Below are positions 32,184 through 41,787 of a DNA stretch of 64,000 nucleotides, piece by piece; position 1 is the stretch's first letter; every line of letters starts with the position of its first letter. Origin of the DNA: Oscillospiraceae bacterium (GTDB lineage Bacteria > Bacillota > Clostridia > Oscillospirales > Oscillospiraceae); contig WRAB01000010.1 of assembly GCA_009780435.1 (NCBI GenBank), positions 22,263 through 86,262 of the forward strand, in the 5' to 3' direction. A model generated the notes under the pieces. The model did not search any database. It saw only the letters and a list, made by a program, of their open reading frames with translations, and was not told where the DNA came from. Made by a program: the position numbers and the translations under genes.

Positions 32184-33356
32184 ATGGAATACAACTTTGA
32201 CCGCCTCATTGACCGCCGGGGGACCGACTGTATCAAATACGACGGTGCCGTCCGCCAGGGTAAGCCAGCGGATATTTTACCCCTCTGGGTCGCAGACATG
32301 GACTTCCCCGCCCCGCCAGCTGTCCTGGACGCCATGACAGAGCGGGTGCGCCACGGCATTTTCGGCTACTCGGAGCCGGCCCAGGACTATTTCGACGCCC
32401 TGAAAACCTGGTTTACAGGCCGGTTTGGCTACACATTTAATCCCAAATGGGTGGTCTTGACCTCCAGTGTGGTCTCCGCCCTCTGCACCGCCATCCGTGC
32501 CTATACGAACCCCGAGGACGCAGTTTTAATTCAGGAGCCGGTGTACCACCCCTTCCGGGAAAGTATCCTGGCAAATGATCGACGCCTCGTTGTGAATACC
32601 CTCCAATTAACGGGAGACGCCTACACCATCGACTTTGCCGACTTCGAGAGGCAGATCGCCGAACATCAAGTGAAGCTTTTCATTCTATGCAGTCCCCACA
32701 ACCCGGTGGGCAGGGTCTGGCGGGTGGAGGAACTGCGGGAACTGGTTCGGATCTGCATGAAATATGACGTCCTGATCTTCTCCGATGAAATCCACTGTGA
32801 TTTCGTCTTTCCCGGCCACACCCACCACGTCCTGCCCGCCCTGATCCCCGAAGCGGCGGAGCGTATGATCCTCTCCACCTCCCCCAGCAAGACGTTCAAC
32901 CTGGCAGGCCTGCACCTGGCCAACACGTTTATCCCGGATCGGGACTTGCGCCGGGCCTTTTGCCAGGAGTTAAACCGCAGCGGATTGTCCCAGGCCAGCA
33001 GTCTGGGGCTCGTGGCCTGCCGGGCCGCCTACAACGGCGGGGCGGCGTGGCTGGATGCGCTGCTCGCCTATCTCGCCGCCAATATGGCGGAGATGGATCG
33101 GTTTCTCAAAGCGAATTTCCCGTCGGTGCGTCTCATCCCGCCGGAGGGTACCTATCTGGCCTGGGTGGACTGCCGCTCCTTGGGGCTCTCCGCCGACGCC
33201 CTGGATTACAAGCTCACACAGGAGGCAAAGGTCTGGCTCAACCGGGGCGACACCTTCGGCCCCACCGGTGCCGGCTTCGTCCGCATCAACACCGCGTGTC
33301 CCAGAAAAACCCTGGAAACTTGCCTGACACGTCTGGCAATCTCCCTCGGCGTATAA
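32184..33356 (+). CDS. PatB/MalY-type cystathionine beta-lyase
   Basis: 390 residues, PLP fold-type I aminotransferase family. N-terminal [17 protein letters not shown] is typical of PatB/MalY C-S lyases. The substrate region is [19 protein letters not shown], and the PLP lysine lies in [14 protein letters not shown]. It cleaves cystathionine or cysteine S-conjugates to thiol, pyruvate and ammonia. It is followed after 20 bases by cysK, so the pair handles sulfur amino acids. Confidence 0.9.
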   Translation: MEYNFDRLIDRRGTDCIKYDGAVRQGKPADILPLWVADMDFPAPPAVLDAMTERVRHGIFGYSEPAQDYFDALKTWFTGRFGYTFNPKWVVLTSSVVSALCTAIRAYTNPEDAVLIQEPVYHPFRESILANDRRLVVNTLQLTGDAYTIDFADFERQIAEHQVKLFILCSPHNPVGRVWRVEELRELVRICMKYDVLIFSDEIHCDFVFPGHTHHVLPALIPEAAERMILSTSPSKTFNLAGLHLANTFIPDRDLRRAFCQELNRSGLSQASSLGLVACRAAYNGGAAWLDALLAYLAANMAEMDRFLKANFPSVRLIPPEGTYLAWVDCRSLGLSADALDYKLTQEAKVWLNRGDTFGPTGAGFVRINTACPRKTLETCLTRLAISLGV

Positions 33357-33376
33357 CAAAACAGGAGGAATCTCTC

Positions 33377-34309
33377 ATGGCTCATATTGCAAAAAATATA
33401 TCGGAACTCATCGGTAAAACCCCTCTGTTGGAACTCACACGCTACAGCGCCGAACAGGATTTAACCGTATCACTCTTGGCTAAATTGGAATGTTTCAATC
33501 CCGCCGGGAGTGTCAAGGATCGCATCGCTCTCGCTATGCTGGACGACGCTGAGGCCAAAGGCAAACTCACTCCTGGCAGTGTTATTGTAGAACCCACCAG
33601 TGGCAACACGGGCATCGGTCTCGCGGCTGTAGCCGCTACACGGGGGTATCGAGTGATTCTCACCATGCCGGAGACCATGAGCGTAGAGCGGCGCAATCTA
33701 CTCAAAGCCTATGGCGCGGAACTGATCCTCACCGAGGGGGCCTTGGGCATGAAAGGCGCTATCGCCCGGGCCGAGGCACTAACAGAGGAGTTAGACGGGG
33801 CCTTTATGCCCAGCCAATTCAAAAATCCCGCCAACCCCAAAATCCACTGGGAGACCACAGGGCCGGAAATCTGGCGGGACACAGACGGCAAAATAGACAT
33901 CTTCGTAGCCGGAATCGGCACCGGCGGTACCATCAGCGGGGCGGGGGGATATTTGAAAAGTCAAACCCCCAATCTCCATATCATCGCCGTGGAGCCGGCG
34001 GACTCCCCCGTCCTATCCCAGGGCCGGGCCGGGCCACATAAAATCCAGGGTATCGGCGCGGGGTTTGTGCCGGACATCCTAGACACGGCGATTTACGACG
34101 AAATCTTCCCCGTGTCCAACGAGGACGCCTTTATAGCGGGCCGAGCAGTTGCACGTACAGAGGGAATCCTGGTCGGCATCTCCTCTGGGGCCGCGCTCCA
34201 CGCCGCAACCCAGGTGGCAAAGAGGCCGGAACACACGGGCAAGACCATTGTGGTCATCTTCCCCGACACCGGAGAGCGATATCTCTCCACGGCATTGTTC
34301 GCCGAATAA
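33377..34309 (+). CDS. cysK: Cysteine synthase A
   Basis: 310 residues, O-acetylserine sulfhydrylase. PLP lysine in [14 protein letters not shown], substrate loop [10 protein letters not shown], phosphate loop [10 protein letters not shown], and C-terminal serine region [18 protein letters not shown] lies ahead of the ATG. It makes cysteine from O-acetylserine and sulfide. It is co-transcribed with the C-S lyase gene. A stem-loop at 34326-34364 follows. Confidence 0.96.
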   Translation: MAHIAKNISELIGKTPLLELTRYSAEQDLTVSLLAKLECFNPAGSVKDRIALAMLDDAEAKGKLTPGSVIVEPTSGNTGIGLAAVAATRGYRVILTMPETMSVERRNLLKAYGAELILTEGALGMKGAIARAEALTEELDGAFMPSQFKNPANPKIHWETTGPEIWRDTDGKIDIFVAGIGTGGTISGAGGYLKSQTPNLHIIAVEPADSPVLSQGRAGPHKIQGIGAGFVPDILDTAIYDEIFPVSNEDAFIAGRAVARTEGILVGISSGAALHAATQVAKRPEHTGKTIVVIFPDTGERYLSTALFAE

Positions 34310-34325
34310 GCCTGACAGGAAAAAG

Positions 34326-34364
34326 AGAGGTGGCGCTCCAGACTTGCTCTGGAACGCCATCTCT
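34326..34364 (+). terminator. Stem-loop after cysK
   Basis: AGAGGTGGCGCTCCAGA and TCTGGAACGCCATCTCT form a long stem with one wobble; the T-run after it is weak (TGCGTTTC). Confidence 0.6.
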
Positions 34365-34461
34365 TGCGTTTCTTCGATCTGTATAAACCATTGACCGAAA
34401 ATCAAAAAACCCCGGCAGTCTAAGTGGTGTATAAATGCGCTACACCCCCCTTACAACATAC

Positions 34462-35496
34462 CTATACCTGTGCAAGGCTTCTCAACATACTCTCTATGGA
34501 GATCCCATATCCCTTTTCCGGATTGTTGATCAACACATGGGTCACCGCCCCCACAATTTTGCCGTCTTGGATGATTGGGCTACCGCTCATGCCCTGAACG
34601 ATGCCGCCGGTCTGGGTAATGAGCGCGGGATCTGTCACAGTGATCATCATATTGCGGTCATCTCCGCCGGAAAAAATCCGAGTGATTTCAATGTCAAACT
34701 CCTGGATTGATTTGCCGTTGATATTCGCCAAAATTGTCGCCGGACCTAACGCAATATCCTTGGCGCCACCGATTGGCAGGGCTTTCTCTTGCTGAAACTG
34801 AACGTTGTCCTCCAGTTTACCAAAAATACCTGTGAGGGTGTTTGCTGTCAGACTTCCGATCTTCTTCGCAAAATCAAACTCCCCCTGCAACTCCCCCGGC
34901 ATACCCGCTTCGCCTTTGCGGACGGATTTTACCGTAGCGGGCATAATGGCCCCCTCCCCCAGTGGTACGAGGGCACCCGTCTCCACATCGCTCACGGAGT
35001 GGCCCAGCGCGCCAAATAGTCCACTGGCCGGATCATAGAAGGTCACCGTGCCGATCCCCGCCATGCCGTCCCGGAGCCACAGGCCCAGTACATTTGCCCC
35101 CGATTGATCTCTCGCCGGGAGCAAATGTGTTTGCAAGGTCTCCCCCGCCCGGTCTATCTGCACAGCCATTATCTCGGTGCCGGATTTTTCGATGGCCGCC
35201 TTGAATTCCGCCAGAGAGCTGATCCGCGTCGTCCCCACTTGGGTGATCACGTCCCCCGGAAGTAGTCCTGCCGCCTTAGCTGGAGAGACCGTCCCCGTAT
35301 CTGTCTCTACTTCCCCAAGGGCCACGATCATGACCCCGTCACATTTGATATTTATCCCCACAGTCTGTCCCACCGGCACAAGTTCCGTCGGCATCTGGGC
35401 CGCCAGCGCCATGGGTGCAACTGTTAATAAAAGTGTCAAAGCCAATACCGTAGCTATTGTACGCTGTTTCAGGCCTTTTGCACGTGTCCACATCAT
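34462..35496 (-). CDS. spoIVB: SpoIVB-type serine protease
   Basis: 344 residues. A signal or anchor segment lies at about 10-33, a PDZ domain at about 50-120, and the S55 peptidase domain in the second half, with the His in GALGHSVSDVETG and Ser in GIVQGMSGSPIIQDGKIVGAVTHV. SpoIVB is secreted from the forespore and triggers sigma-K processing in Bacillus. In clostridia it may signal differently. GAGGAG precedes the ATG-ATG start. Confidence 0.92.
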   Translation of the reverse strand: MMWTRAKGLKQRTIATVLALTLLLTVAPMALAAQMPTELVPVGQTVGINIKCDGVMIVALGEVETDTGTVSPAKAAGLLPGDVITQVGTTRISSLAEFKAAIEKSGTEIMAVQIDRAGETLQTHLLPARDQSGANVLGLWLRDGMAGIGTVTFYDPASGLFGALGHSVSDVETGALVPLGEGAIMPATVKSVRKGEAGMPGELQGEFDFAKKIGSLTANTLTGIFGKLEDNVQFQQEKALPIGGAKDIALGPATILANINGKSIQEFDIEITRIFSGGDDRNMMITVTDPALITQTGGIVQGMSGSPIIQDGKIVGAVTHVLINNPEKGYGISIESMLRSLAQV

Positions 35497-35661
35497 ATAA
35501 TAATAACTCCTCTTCTTTTTTCAGAGCCCTTTCAGAACCTCTTTCATTATGGCTGGTTTTGCGGTTCTTTACGCTGGAATCTTTTCACGATTTTTGTTTT
35601 TCGCACATAGAATAAAAAAATGGACTGCGAAAAATTTATTATATGAGGGGAACTCTTTATT

Positions 35662-36942
35662 ATGCGAGATTATCCACTTGGAACCAAACACCCGGACATT
35701 GACCTGATCCAACTCGGCCTCATCCGGGCCGGGTATGACCCAGGCACGATTGACAGCATCTTCGGCCCCAGGACTCAAACCGCCCTGGCGCATTTCCGGG
35801 CAGATCGAGATCTGCCCGCCACCCCCGCAATCACACGGGTGGACTGGCGCGCTCTTGTCCCGTTTCTCGTAGGCTACGTCCGCCGCAGGATCCAGCCGGG
35901 AGATACGTTTTTCGCCCTGGCCAACCGCTTCCGCACCACTGTCGCCGCAATCGAGGCGGCAAATCCGGATGCCGCGCCGGATGCGCTCCAACCGGGCCAT
36001 ATGCTGACCATTCCTCTGGGCTTCCCTGTCGTACCGACGAATGTCCACTTTACATCCCGGGCGCTCTTCTACACGCTTAAAGGCCTCACCGTCCGCTATC
36101 CCCATATCCGGCAGGAGCGCATCGGCAAGAGCCTGGGCGGATTAGACCTCCCTGTACTCCTGTTCGGCTTCGGCGACCATGCGGTGAGCTATAACGCCGC
36201 ACACCACGGCAACGAGTGGATCACAACACCTGTCCTATTGAAATTTCTGGAGGACTACGCCCACGCCCAATCCACAGGCGGTCAGATCGGGAACTTAGAC
36301 GCCGCAGCGCTCTACGCCACAACCACCCTGCACCTGATCCCCATGGTCTGTCCCGACGGGGTGGATATCGCCACGGGGGCACTGGATTCCGGGCCGTTTT
36401 ACGAATATGCGACGCTCCTGGCGGAACACTATCCCCATATTCCCTTCCCCGACGGCTGGAAGGCCAACGCACGAGGGGTGGATATCAATCTCCAATACCC
36501 GGCCAGCTGGGAGCAGGCGAAAGAGATCAAATTCGCCCAGGGCTTCACTCGCCCCGGCCCCAGAGATTACGTGGGCCGCTCCGCCCTATCGGAGCCGGAG
36601 AGTCGTGCCATGTACGACTACACCCTCCGCCATGAGTTCGCCCTGACCCTCTCCTACCACAGCCAGGGCCAGGTAATCTATTGGCAGTATCTAGACTATC
36701 TCCCGCCCAACTCCAGAGAGATCGGCGAGGTTTTCGCCCAGCTCTCCGGCTACGCCCTGGAAGACACACCTTTCGCCTCCGGCCACGCCGGGTACCGGGA
36801 CTGGTTCATCCAACACTTCAATCGGCCCGGCTATACCATCGAGGTGGGCCGGGGCGTCAACCCGCTCCCCATCTCCCAATTTGACAAAATTTACGCCGAC
36901 AATCAAGCCATGCTGGCCATGGGACTCATTATCTCCGCTTAG
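35662..36942 (+). CDS. LysM/M14 gamma-D-glutamyl-diamino acid endopeptidase
   Basis: 426 residues. An N-terminal peptidoglycan-binding domain (about 5-55), one LysM domain (about 74-118) and an M14 zinc carboxypeptidase domain (about 130-420). Zinc site HHGNEW plus a later His in SYHSQGQ, and catalytic Glu in YTIEVGRG. This layout matches endopeptidase I of Lysinibacillus sphaericus, which cuts D-Glu-diaminopimelate bonds in spore peptidoglycan. No signal peptide is present, as in forespore or mother-cell enzymes. AGGGGAA is upstream of the ATG. Confidence 0.88.
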   Translation: MRDYPLGTKHPDIDLIQLGLIRAGYDPGTIDSIFGPRTQTALAHFRADRDLPATPAITRVDWRALVPFLVGYVRRRIQPGDTFFALANRFRTTVAAIEAANPDAAPDALQPGHMLTIPLGFPVVPTNVHFTSRALFYTLKGLTVRYPHIRQERIGKSLGGLDLPVLLFGFGDHAVSYNAAHHGNEWITTPVLLKFLEDYAHAQSTGGQIGNLDAAALYATTTLHLIPMVCPDGVDIATGALDSGPFYEYATLLAEHYPHIPFPDGWKANARGVDINLQYPASWEQAKEIKFAQGFTRPGPRDYVGRSALSEPESRAMYDYTLRHEFALTLSYHSQGQVIYWQYLDYLPPNSREIGEVFAQLSGYALEDTPFASGHAGYRDWFIQHFNRPGYTIEVGRGVNPLPISQFDKIYADNQAMLAMGLIISA

Positions 36943-36985
36943 GGGGAGTGATTTAAATTCGCTCTCTCCCGCTTAGGATGTGCGC

Positions 36986-37014
36986 TTGACCGATCCGTTA
37001 TGCAGTGGTATGAT
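36986..37014 (+). promoter_or_regulatory. Promoter ahead of a 19-codon open frame
   Basis: TTGACC (36986-36991), 17 bases, TATGAT (37009-37014). Confidence 0.55.
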
Positions 37015-37058
37015 ACGCATAAATGCCTATATAACTATTTTGTCAGGGAAAGGCTTTT

Positions 37059-37118
37059 ATGATGAAAAAGAGTATTGCCGCCATACTGGGGGTATTTTTT
37101 CTATACACACATTTTTGA
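37059..37118 (+). CDS. Possible 19-residue hydrophobic peptide
   Basis: MMKKSIAAILGVFFLYTHF, preceded by GGGAAAGG and by the promoter at 36986-37014. It looks like the first half of a signal peptide or a truncated gene. It ends just before the promoter of the PfkB gene (37120-37149). It may be a leader peptide, a small membrane peptide or a remnant; there is no homology evidence. Confidence 0.3.
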   Translation: MMKKSIAAILGVFFLYTHF

Positions 37119-37119
37119 A

Positions 37120-37149
37120 TTGACCCCCAGCCCTCTTTTCTGATACAAT
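37120..37149 (+). promoter_or_regulatory. Promoter of the PfkB kinase-nadBC operon
   Basis: TTGACC (37120-37125), 18 bases, TACAAT (37144-37149), about 43 bases ahead of the ATG. Confidence 0.5.
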
Positions 37150-37191
37150 AATGATAGTATGTAATTTTTTGCGATTTTTTGGGGGATACAC

Positions 37192-38340
37192 ATGTCTGAT
37201 ATAAAAACAAAAACCTTACAACGCACCTCTTTCCTGCTGCAGGCAAAGCGGAATCAAACATTAAGCGCCTTCATCGGCGTAGACGGCTTTGTGGACGAGA
37301 TCATCCACGTGGTCAGCAAGCGGCATGACGCCCACCGCTTTGACCGGCTGGAGACCATCACCGAGTACGGCGAGCGGATCCTCCGGGCGGCGGGGTTGAG
37401 TACCAATATTGAATACGTCTCCGTCCAGGCAAAGCTGGGGGGCAACGGGCCGATCTTCTCTAACGCCCTCATGGAGTACGGCGTCCGTACGACCTATGTG
37501 GGCAGTCTGGGAAAACCAGATATCCACCCAGTATTTCGCCCCATGGCAGAACGGGCCACCGTCTATTCCCTGGCCAATCCCGGCTTCACGGACGCCGTGG
37601 AGTTTTATGACGGCAAACTCATGATCGGCAAACACCAGACTCTCAAAGAGGTCAACTGGCAGAACTTCCGCACCGCTCTGGGCGGCCCGGAACAGATTGC
37701 CGCTATGATCAGCCGCTGTCAACTCTTCGGCATGGAGAACTGGACCATGATGCCCTACATGGGCGAGATCTGGGCCGGACTCATGGAGGAGGTCTTCCCG
37801 CTCCTGCCCGATCAGCCGGTGAAGCCCATCGCCTTTTTCGATCTGGCAGACCCGGAAAAGCGCAGCGCCGACGATATCCGAGAGGCCATGGGGCAAATTG
37901 GACAATTCGAGCAAAAATTCCGCGCCATCCTGGGCTTAAACGAGAAAGAGGCCTATGATATCGCAAGGCTCTTCGACATCTATCCCGACGATTCCCTCCC
38001 GGAAGTCGAACGGCTGGAGGCTGTCGTCTCCGCCCTGTATCAGCAGTTGAATATCCACTGCCTAGTGGTGCACCCCATCCGCTATGCCGTGGCCTGCACG
38101 GCGGATGGATTGTTCCGGGCTTTTGGCCCCTACTGCGAAAAACCGGTGCTCACCACCGGCGCAGGGGACAACTTCAATGCGGGCTTCTGCTACGCCTATA
38201 CCCTGGGCTTAGACCCGGAGGCCGCCCTGGTCGCAGGGAACGCCACATCCGGATTTTACGTGCGCCAGGCCAAAAGCCCCAAATTAGACGACCTGCTGGA
38301 CTTTTTAGATCACTGGCAAAGGGGTACCCTATCATCGTGA
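37192..38340 (+). CDS. PfkB-family carbohydrate kinase
   Basis: 382 residues. The C-terminal PfkB signature GAGDNFNAGFCYAYTLG gives the anion hole and catalytic Asp. N-terminal substrate loops are in GVDGFVDEI and KLGGNGPIFSNAL. It is longer than ordinary ribokinases (about 310) because of extra segments between 150 and 260. It overlaps nadB by four bases. Linking a sugar kinase to NAD synthesis is unusual. The substrate is unknown and might be a nucleoside such as nicotinamide riboside; this is pure inference. Confidence 0.8.
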   Translation: MSDIKTKTLQRTSFLLQAKRNQTLSAFIGVDGFVDEIIHVVSKRHDAHRFDRLETITEYGERILRAAGLSTNIEYVSVQAKLGGNGPIFSNALMEYGVRTTYVGSLGKPDIHPVFRPMAERATVYSLANPGFTDAVEFYDGKLMIGKHQTLKEVNWQNFRTALGGPEQIAAMISRCQLFGMENWTMMPYMGEIWAGLMEEVFPLLPDQPVKPIAFFDLADPEKRSADDIREAMGQIGQFEQKFRAILGLNEKEAYDIARLFDIYPDDSLPEVERLEAVVSALYQQLNIHCLVVHPIRYAVACTADGLFRAFGPYCEKPVLTTGAGDNFNAGFCYAYTLGLDPEAALVAGNATSGFYVRQAKSPKLDDLLDFLDHWQRGTLSS

Positions 38341-39878
38341 GATACGCAGTCAGTGACAACATACAACTTGCAGAATATTTAGACTTTGATGTGGTAGTCG
38401 TGGGTACGGGTCTGGCGGGACTCTATACGGCCCTGCACATCGACCCGGTCTACTCCTGTTGTATTCTAACCAAGGAGCGGCTGGATCTCTCCAACTCCTG
38501 GCTGGCCCAGGGCGGGATTGCCGCCGCCATCTCCGACGACGACGCCCCTCACTACCACCAGGAGGACACCTTCATCGCCGGGGCCGGGCTCTGTAATCCC
38601 GAGGCCGTGTCCGTCCTGGTGGACGAGGGACCGGCGGATATCCAAACCCTAGTCTCCATGGGCGTTCCCTTCGACCTGGACGAGCTGGGCGAGTTGCGGA
38701 TTACCCGAGAGGGCGGCCACCGCCGGCACCGGGTCGTCCACGCCGGAGGAGACGCCACGGGAAAAGAGACGGTAATGGCGCTCTCTGCCCGTCTGCCCCA
38801 ACAGGAGAACGTCACCCTCATGGATCGCGCCTTCCTAGTGGACATACTCTTAGATGAGACGGGCGCCACCTGCGGTGCCCTCATCCATACCCAGGGTGCC
38901 TATCGAATCATCCGTACCCGCCACTTGGTCATCGCCACCGGCGGCATCGGACAAGTCTACGCCGCCAGCACCAACCCGGAAGTGGCCACAGGAGACGGCA
39001 TCGCCGCCGCCCTGCGGGCCGGAGTGACTCTCCAGAATATGGAGTTTGTCCAGTTCCACCCCACGGGCCTGTGGTCAAGGGATGCATCGGGCCAGATCTT
39101 TCTCGTCTCCGAGGCCGTCCGGGGGGAGGGCGCCGTCCTCCGAAACCGGGCGGGTGCACGATTCATGGAAAGCCAGCACGAGTTAAAGGACTTAGCCCCC
39201 CGGGACATCGTGGCCCGTGCCATCGTACGGGAGATGGAGTCCAACGATGACACCCATGTATATCTGGACATCCGGACCCGCTCCCGGAACTTCCTCGCAA
39301 ACCGCTTCCCCACGATCTATCAAACATGCCTGGATCAAGGGCTGGATATGAGCCGAGACCTCATCCCCGTATGTCCTGTCCAGCACTATCTCATCGGCGG
39401 CATCGTCACGGATCTCATGGCCCAGACGAATATCCCTGGTCTCTACGCCTGCGGGGAGGCTGCCGCCACCGGCGTCCACGGAGCCAATCGTCTGGCCTCT
39501 AATTCCATGCTGGAGTGCCTCGTCTTTGGCCGCCGTGCCGCCCTGCAGATCAACGAGGCATTACAGATCGCTCCGCCGGGGCCGCCACCCGCCTATGTAC
39601 CCCCAATCCCCCGTCGGGCCGCCTATACGATTGACGAACCCGCCCTGCGCTACCGATTGCAGCGGACTATGAGCGCCCACTGTGGCGTCGTGCGCAGCGA
39701 GGCGGGACTGCTGGAGGCCAAAGCAGAGATCGCCGCCATCCGGCGGGAGCTGGAACAGGGCTTTGATGACCGCCGGATATATATTGAGCTTTTAAACATC
39801 GTCACCGTAGCCGAGTCCATCGTCGCCGCCGCCCTGGCCCGCAAAGAGAGCGTCGGCTCCCACTATCGGAAGGATTAA
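38337..39878 (+). CDS. nadB: L-aspartate oxidase
   Basis: 513 residues, FAD-dependent. N-terminal dinucleotide fold VVVGTGLAGLYTALH, SNSWLAQGGIAAA, active-site region QFHPTGLW, RGEGAVL and EAAATGVHGANRLASNS. It oxidises aspartate to iminoaspartate, in anaerobes probably with fumarate as acceptor. The GTG start overlaps the kinase stop (AAAGGGG twelve bases upstream). NadA, the next enzyme, is not in this window. Confidence 0.94.
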   Translation: MRYAVSDNIQLAEYLDFDVVVVGTGLAGLYTALHIDPVYSCCILTKERLDLSNSWLAQGGIAAAISDDDAPHYHQEDTFIAGAGLCNPEAVSVLVDEGPADIQTLVSMGVPFDLDELGELRITREGGHRRHRVVHAGGDATGKETVMALSARLPQQENVTLMDRAFLVDILLDETGATCGALIHTQGAYRIIRTRHLVIATGGIGQVYAASTNPEVATGDGIAAALRAGVTLQNMEFVQFHPTGLWSRDASGQIFLVSEAVRGEGAVLRNRAGARFMESQHELKDLAPRDIVARAIVREMESNDDTHVYLDIRTRSRNFLANRFPTIYQTCLDQGLDMSRDLIPVCPVQHYLIGGIVTDLMAQTNIPGLYACGEAAATGVHGANRLASNSMLECLVFGRRAALQINEALQIAPPGPPPAYVPPIPRRAAYTIDEPALRYRLQRTMSAHCGVVRSEAGLLEAKAEIAAIRRELEQGFDDRRIYIELLNIVTVAESIVAAALARKESVGSHYRKD

Positions 39879-39884
39879 ACCACT

Positions 39885-40739
39885 ATGGATTATCTGGCAC
39901 TAGACAACCTATTGCGCCATGCACTGGCAGAAGACATCGGCACAGGCGATCTCACCACCACCAGTTGTATCCCGGCCACCGCCCAATCCAAGGGGCGCTT
40001 TTTCGCCAAAGAACCGGGCGTCATCTGCGGTGTGGATATTCTCTGCCGGGTCTTTGCCCTGCTGGACCCCGCCGTTTCAGTCAATCCCCAGGTCTCTGAC
40101 GGGGATCGGGTGGAGACCGGCACCATCATCGCCGAAATCGCAGGCCCCGCCCGGAGCCTGCTCACCGGGGAGCGGGTTGCCCTCAATCTCCTGGGCCATC
40201 TATCGGGGATTGCCACTAAGACGGCCCAGGTCGTGGCCGAAATCGCCGAAACCCACGCGAGAATCTGCGATACGAGAAAGACGACGCCGGGACTTCGAGC
40301 TCTGGAGAAATACGCCGTGAAAACAGGCGGCGGCTCCAACCACCGGTTCGGCCTCTTCGACGGCGTACTCATTAAAGACAACCACATCATAGCCGCCGGG
40401 GGCATCACCGCCGCTGTCGCCGCCGCCCGTCAAACGATCCCACACACGATTAAAATCGAGGTGGAGACAGAGTCCTTAGAACAGGTACAAGAGGCCCTGT
40501 CCGCCGGAGCGGATATCATCCTGTTAGACAACATGGACTATCTCACCATGGCCCAAGCCGTCGCCCTGGTCAATGCCCGTGCCCTGACGGAGGCATCCGG
40601 CAACATGGGGGAAAAAGACCTGGGGCAAGTCGCCGAAACCGGCGTGGACTTCATCTCCATCGGCGCTCTTACCCACACAGTCCGCGCCCTGGACTTGAGC
40701 TTGCGGTTTTATGAAGGGAAACATACAGTAAACGCTTGA
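39885..40739 (+). CDS. nadC: Quinolinate phosphoribosyltransferase
   Basis: 284 residues, complete. EDIGTGDLTT, RKTTPGLRALEKYAVKTGGGSNHRFGLFDGVLIKDNH, IEVETESLEQ and FISIGALTHTV are family motifs. It converts quinolinate and PRPP to nicotinate mononucleotide. It follows nadB after six bases. Confidence 0.96.
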   Translation: MDYLALDNLLRHALAEDIGTGDLTTTSCIPATAQSKGRFFAKEPGVICGVDILCRVFALLDPAVSVNPQVSDGDRVETGTIIAEIAGPARSLLTGERVALNLLGHLSGIATKTAQVVAEIAETHARICDTRKTTPGLRALEKYAVKTGGGSNHRFGLFDGVLIKDNHIIAAGGITAAVAAARQTIPHTIKIEVETESLEQVQEALSAGADIILLDNMDYLTMAQAVALVNARALTEASGNMGEKDLGQVAETGVDFISIGALTHTVRALDLSLRFYEGKHTVNA

Positions 40740-40752
40740 GGACTCGTTATTT

Positions 40753-40983
40753 ATGGCAGAATTTGATACAAATCTGAATATCCAAACCATTATCGGCTTA
40801 TTTTTCTTGGCTCTCTCACTGGTGCTTGCCGCTCTGGGTTTTCTTCTTTGGCGGTTTGAGTTCTTAGATGGAAAAAGCTTCTTCTTCAGCCGTACATTGG
40901 GGGCCATATTTCTAATCGGCAGCGGGATTTTGGCCTTTACCACGGTACTGCTGCTGATATACGTGCGGGCGACCATGGGCTGA
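40753..40983 (+). CDS. Small two-helix membrane protein of unknown function
   Basis: 76 residues with two hydrophobic segments (about 13-35 and 50-70) and the sequence LLWRFEFLDGKSFFFSRT between. GAGGA precedes the ATG. It lies 13 bases after nadC and so is probably in the same transcript. No family recognised. Confidence 0.6.
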   Translation: MAEFDTNLNIQTIIGLFFLALSLVLAALGFLLWRFEFLDGKSFFFSRTLGAIFLIGSGILAFTTVLLLIYVRATMG

Positions 40984-41012
40984 CAACACTGCCGACATTT
41001 AGGAGAACCTAT

Positions 41013-41669
41013 ATGCTCTACTTCAACTCCGGATGTGCGCTCTGCCTTTATAAACCAGAGGCGGTGCGTACTCTACTTGCATTTTTAAGCACAAAATCCC
41101 CTGATATCACACTACATACTATCTGCTGTCACTACGATCCGAACATCCCTTCTGGTTCCCGGATTATCAACGTGTGCGCCGGGTGTGATCGGCGATTCCG
41201 CTCTCTATACGAGGGCGTCTCCACTATATCCCTCTGGGAGATCCTCGACGAAACAGATTCGTTCCCCTTTCCAGACTACGCCGGACTCGCCCTCTCAATC
41301 CAAGACCCCTGTCCCGTGCGGGAGCGCCCGGAAGTCCACCGGGCTGTCCGTAGTCTGCTGGGTAAGATGAATATCCAAGTAATCGAACCGGAACACTCCG
41401 GCACGTGCTCTATCTGCTGCGGGGACAGCTTTTATCCCCATCTACCTGTGGCGGAAATCCACAAAAAAATGCGCAAGCGAGCGGACGCCATGCCCTGCGA
41501 CGAAGTCTGCGTATACTGCGTCTCCTGTATCAAATCTATGCACATTGGCCGCAAGCGCCCCCGGCACCTGCTGGATCTCCTGCTGGGCGAATCGACGGAG
41601 CCACAGGTGACTGATACGGTGGCGTGGCATACGCTTTTGGAGGGGTATCGGGCGTTGCATATGCGATAG
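41013..41669 (+). CDS. Cysteine-rich, probably Fe-S or metal-binding protein
   Basis: 218 residues with many Cys: SGCALCLYKP, ICCHYDP, NVCAGCDRRF, DPCPVRERPEVHRAVRSLL, GTCSICCGDSFYP and CDEVCVYCVSCI. The DPCPVR ... CCG pair recalls the cysteine-rich CCG domain of heterodisulfide-reductase/GlpC-like proteins, which binds Fe-S clusters. The final DEVCVYCVSCIKSM resembles a ligand set too. It is in the nadBC operon. The role is unknown. AGGAGAACCTAT precedes the ATG. Confidence 0.6.
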   Translation: MLYFNSGCALCLYKPEAVRTLLAFLSTKSPDITLHTICCHYDPNIPSGSRIINVCAGCDRRFRSLYEGVSTISLWEILDETDSFPFPDYAGLALSIQDPCPVRERPEVHRAVRSLLGKMNIQVIEPEHSGTCSICCGDSFYPHLPVAEIHKKMRKRADAMPCDEVCVYCVSCIKSMHIGRKRPRHLLDLLLGESTEPQVTDTVAWHTLLEGYRALHMR

Positions 41670-41740
41670 GCGATGTGCAAAGAATTCCCAAAAGCCTCCT
41701 TTGGAAAAGGAGCCTCTATATCAAGTAACCACACCCACAC

Positions 41741-41778
41741 AGAAAGAGAGCCGATGCATCCGCATCCGCTCTCTTTCT
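41741..41778. terminator. Bidirectional terminator
   Basis: AGAAAGAGAGC-GATGC / GCATC-GCTCTCTTTCT, shared by the nad operon (plus) and the flotillin gene (minus). Confidence 0.75.
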
Positions 41779-41787
41779 CACAGCTCA

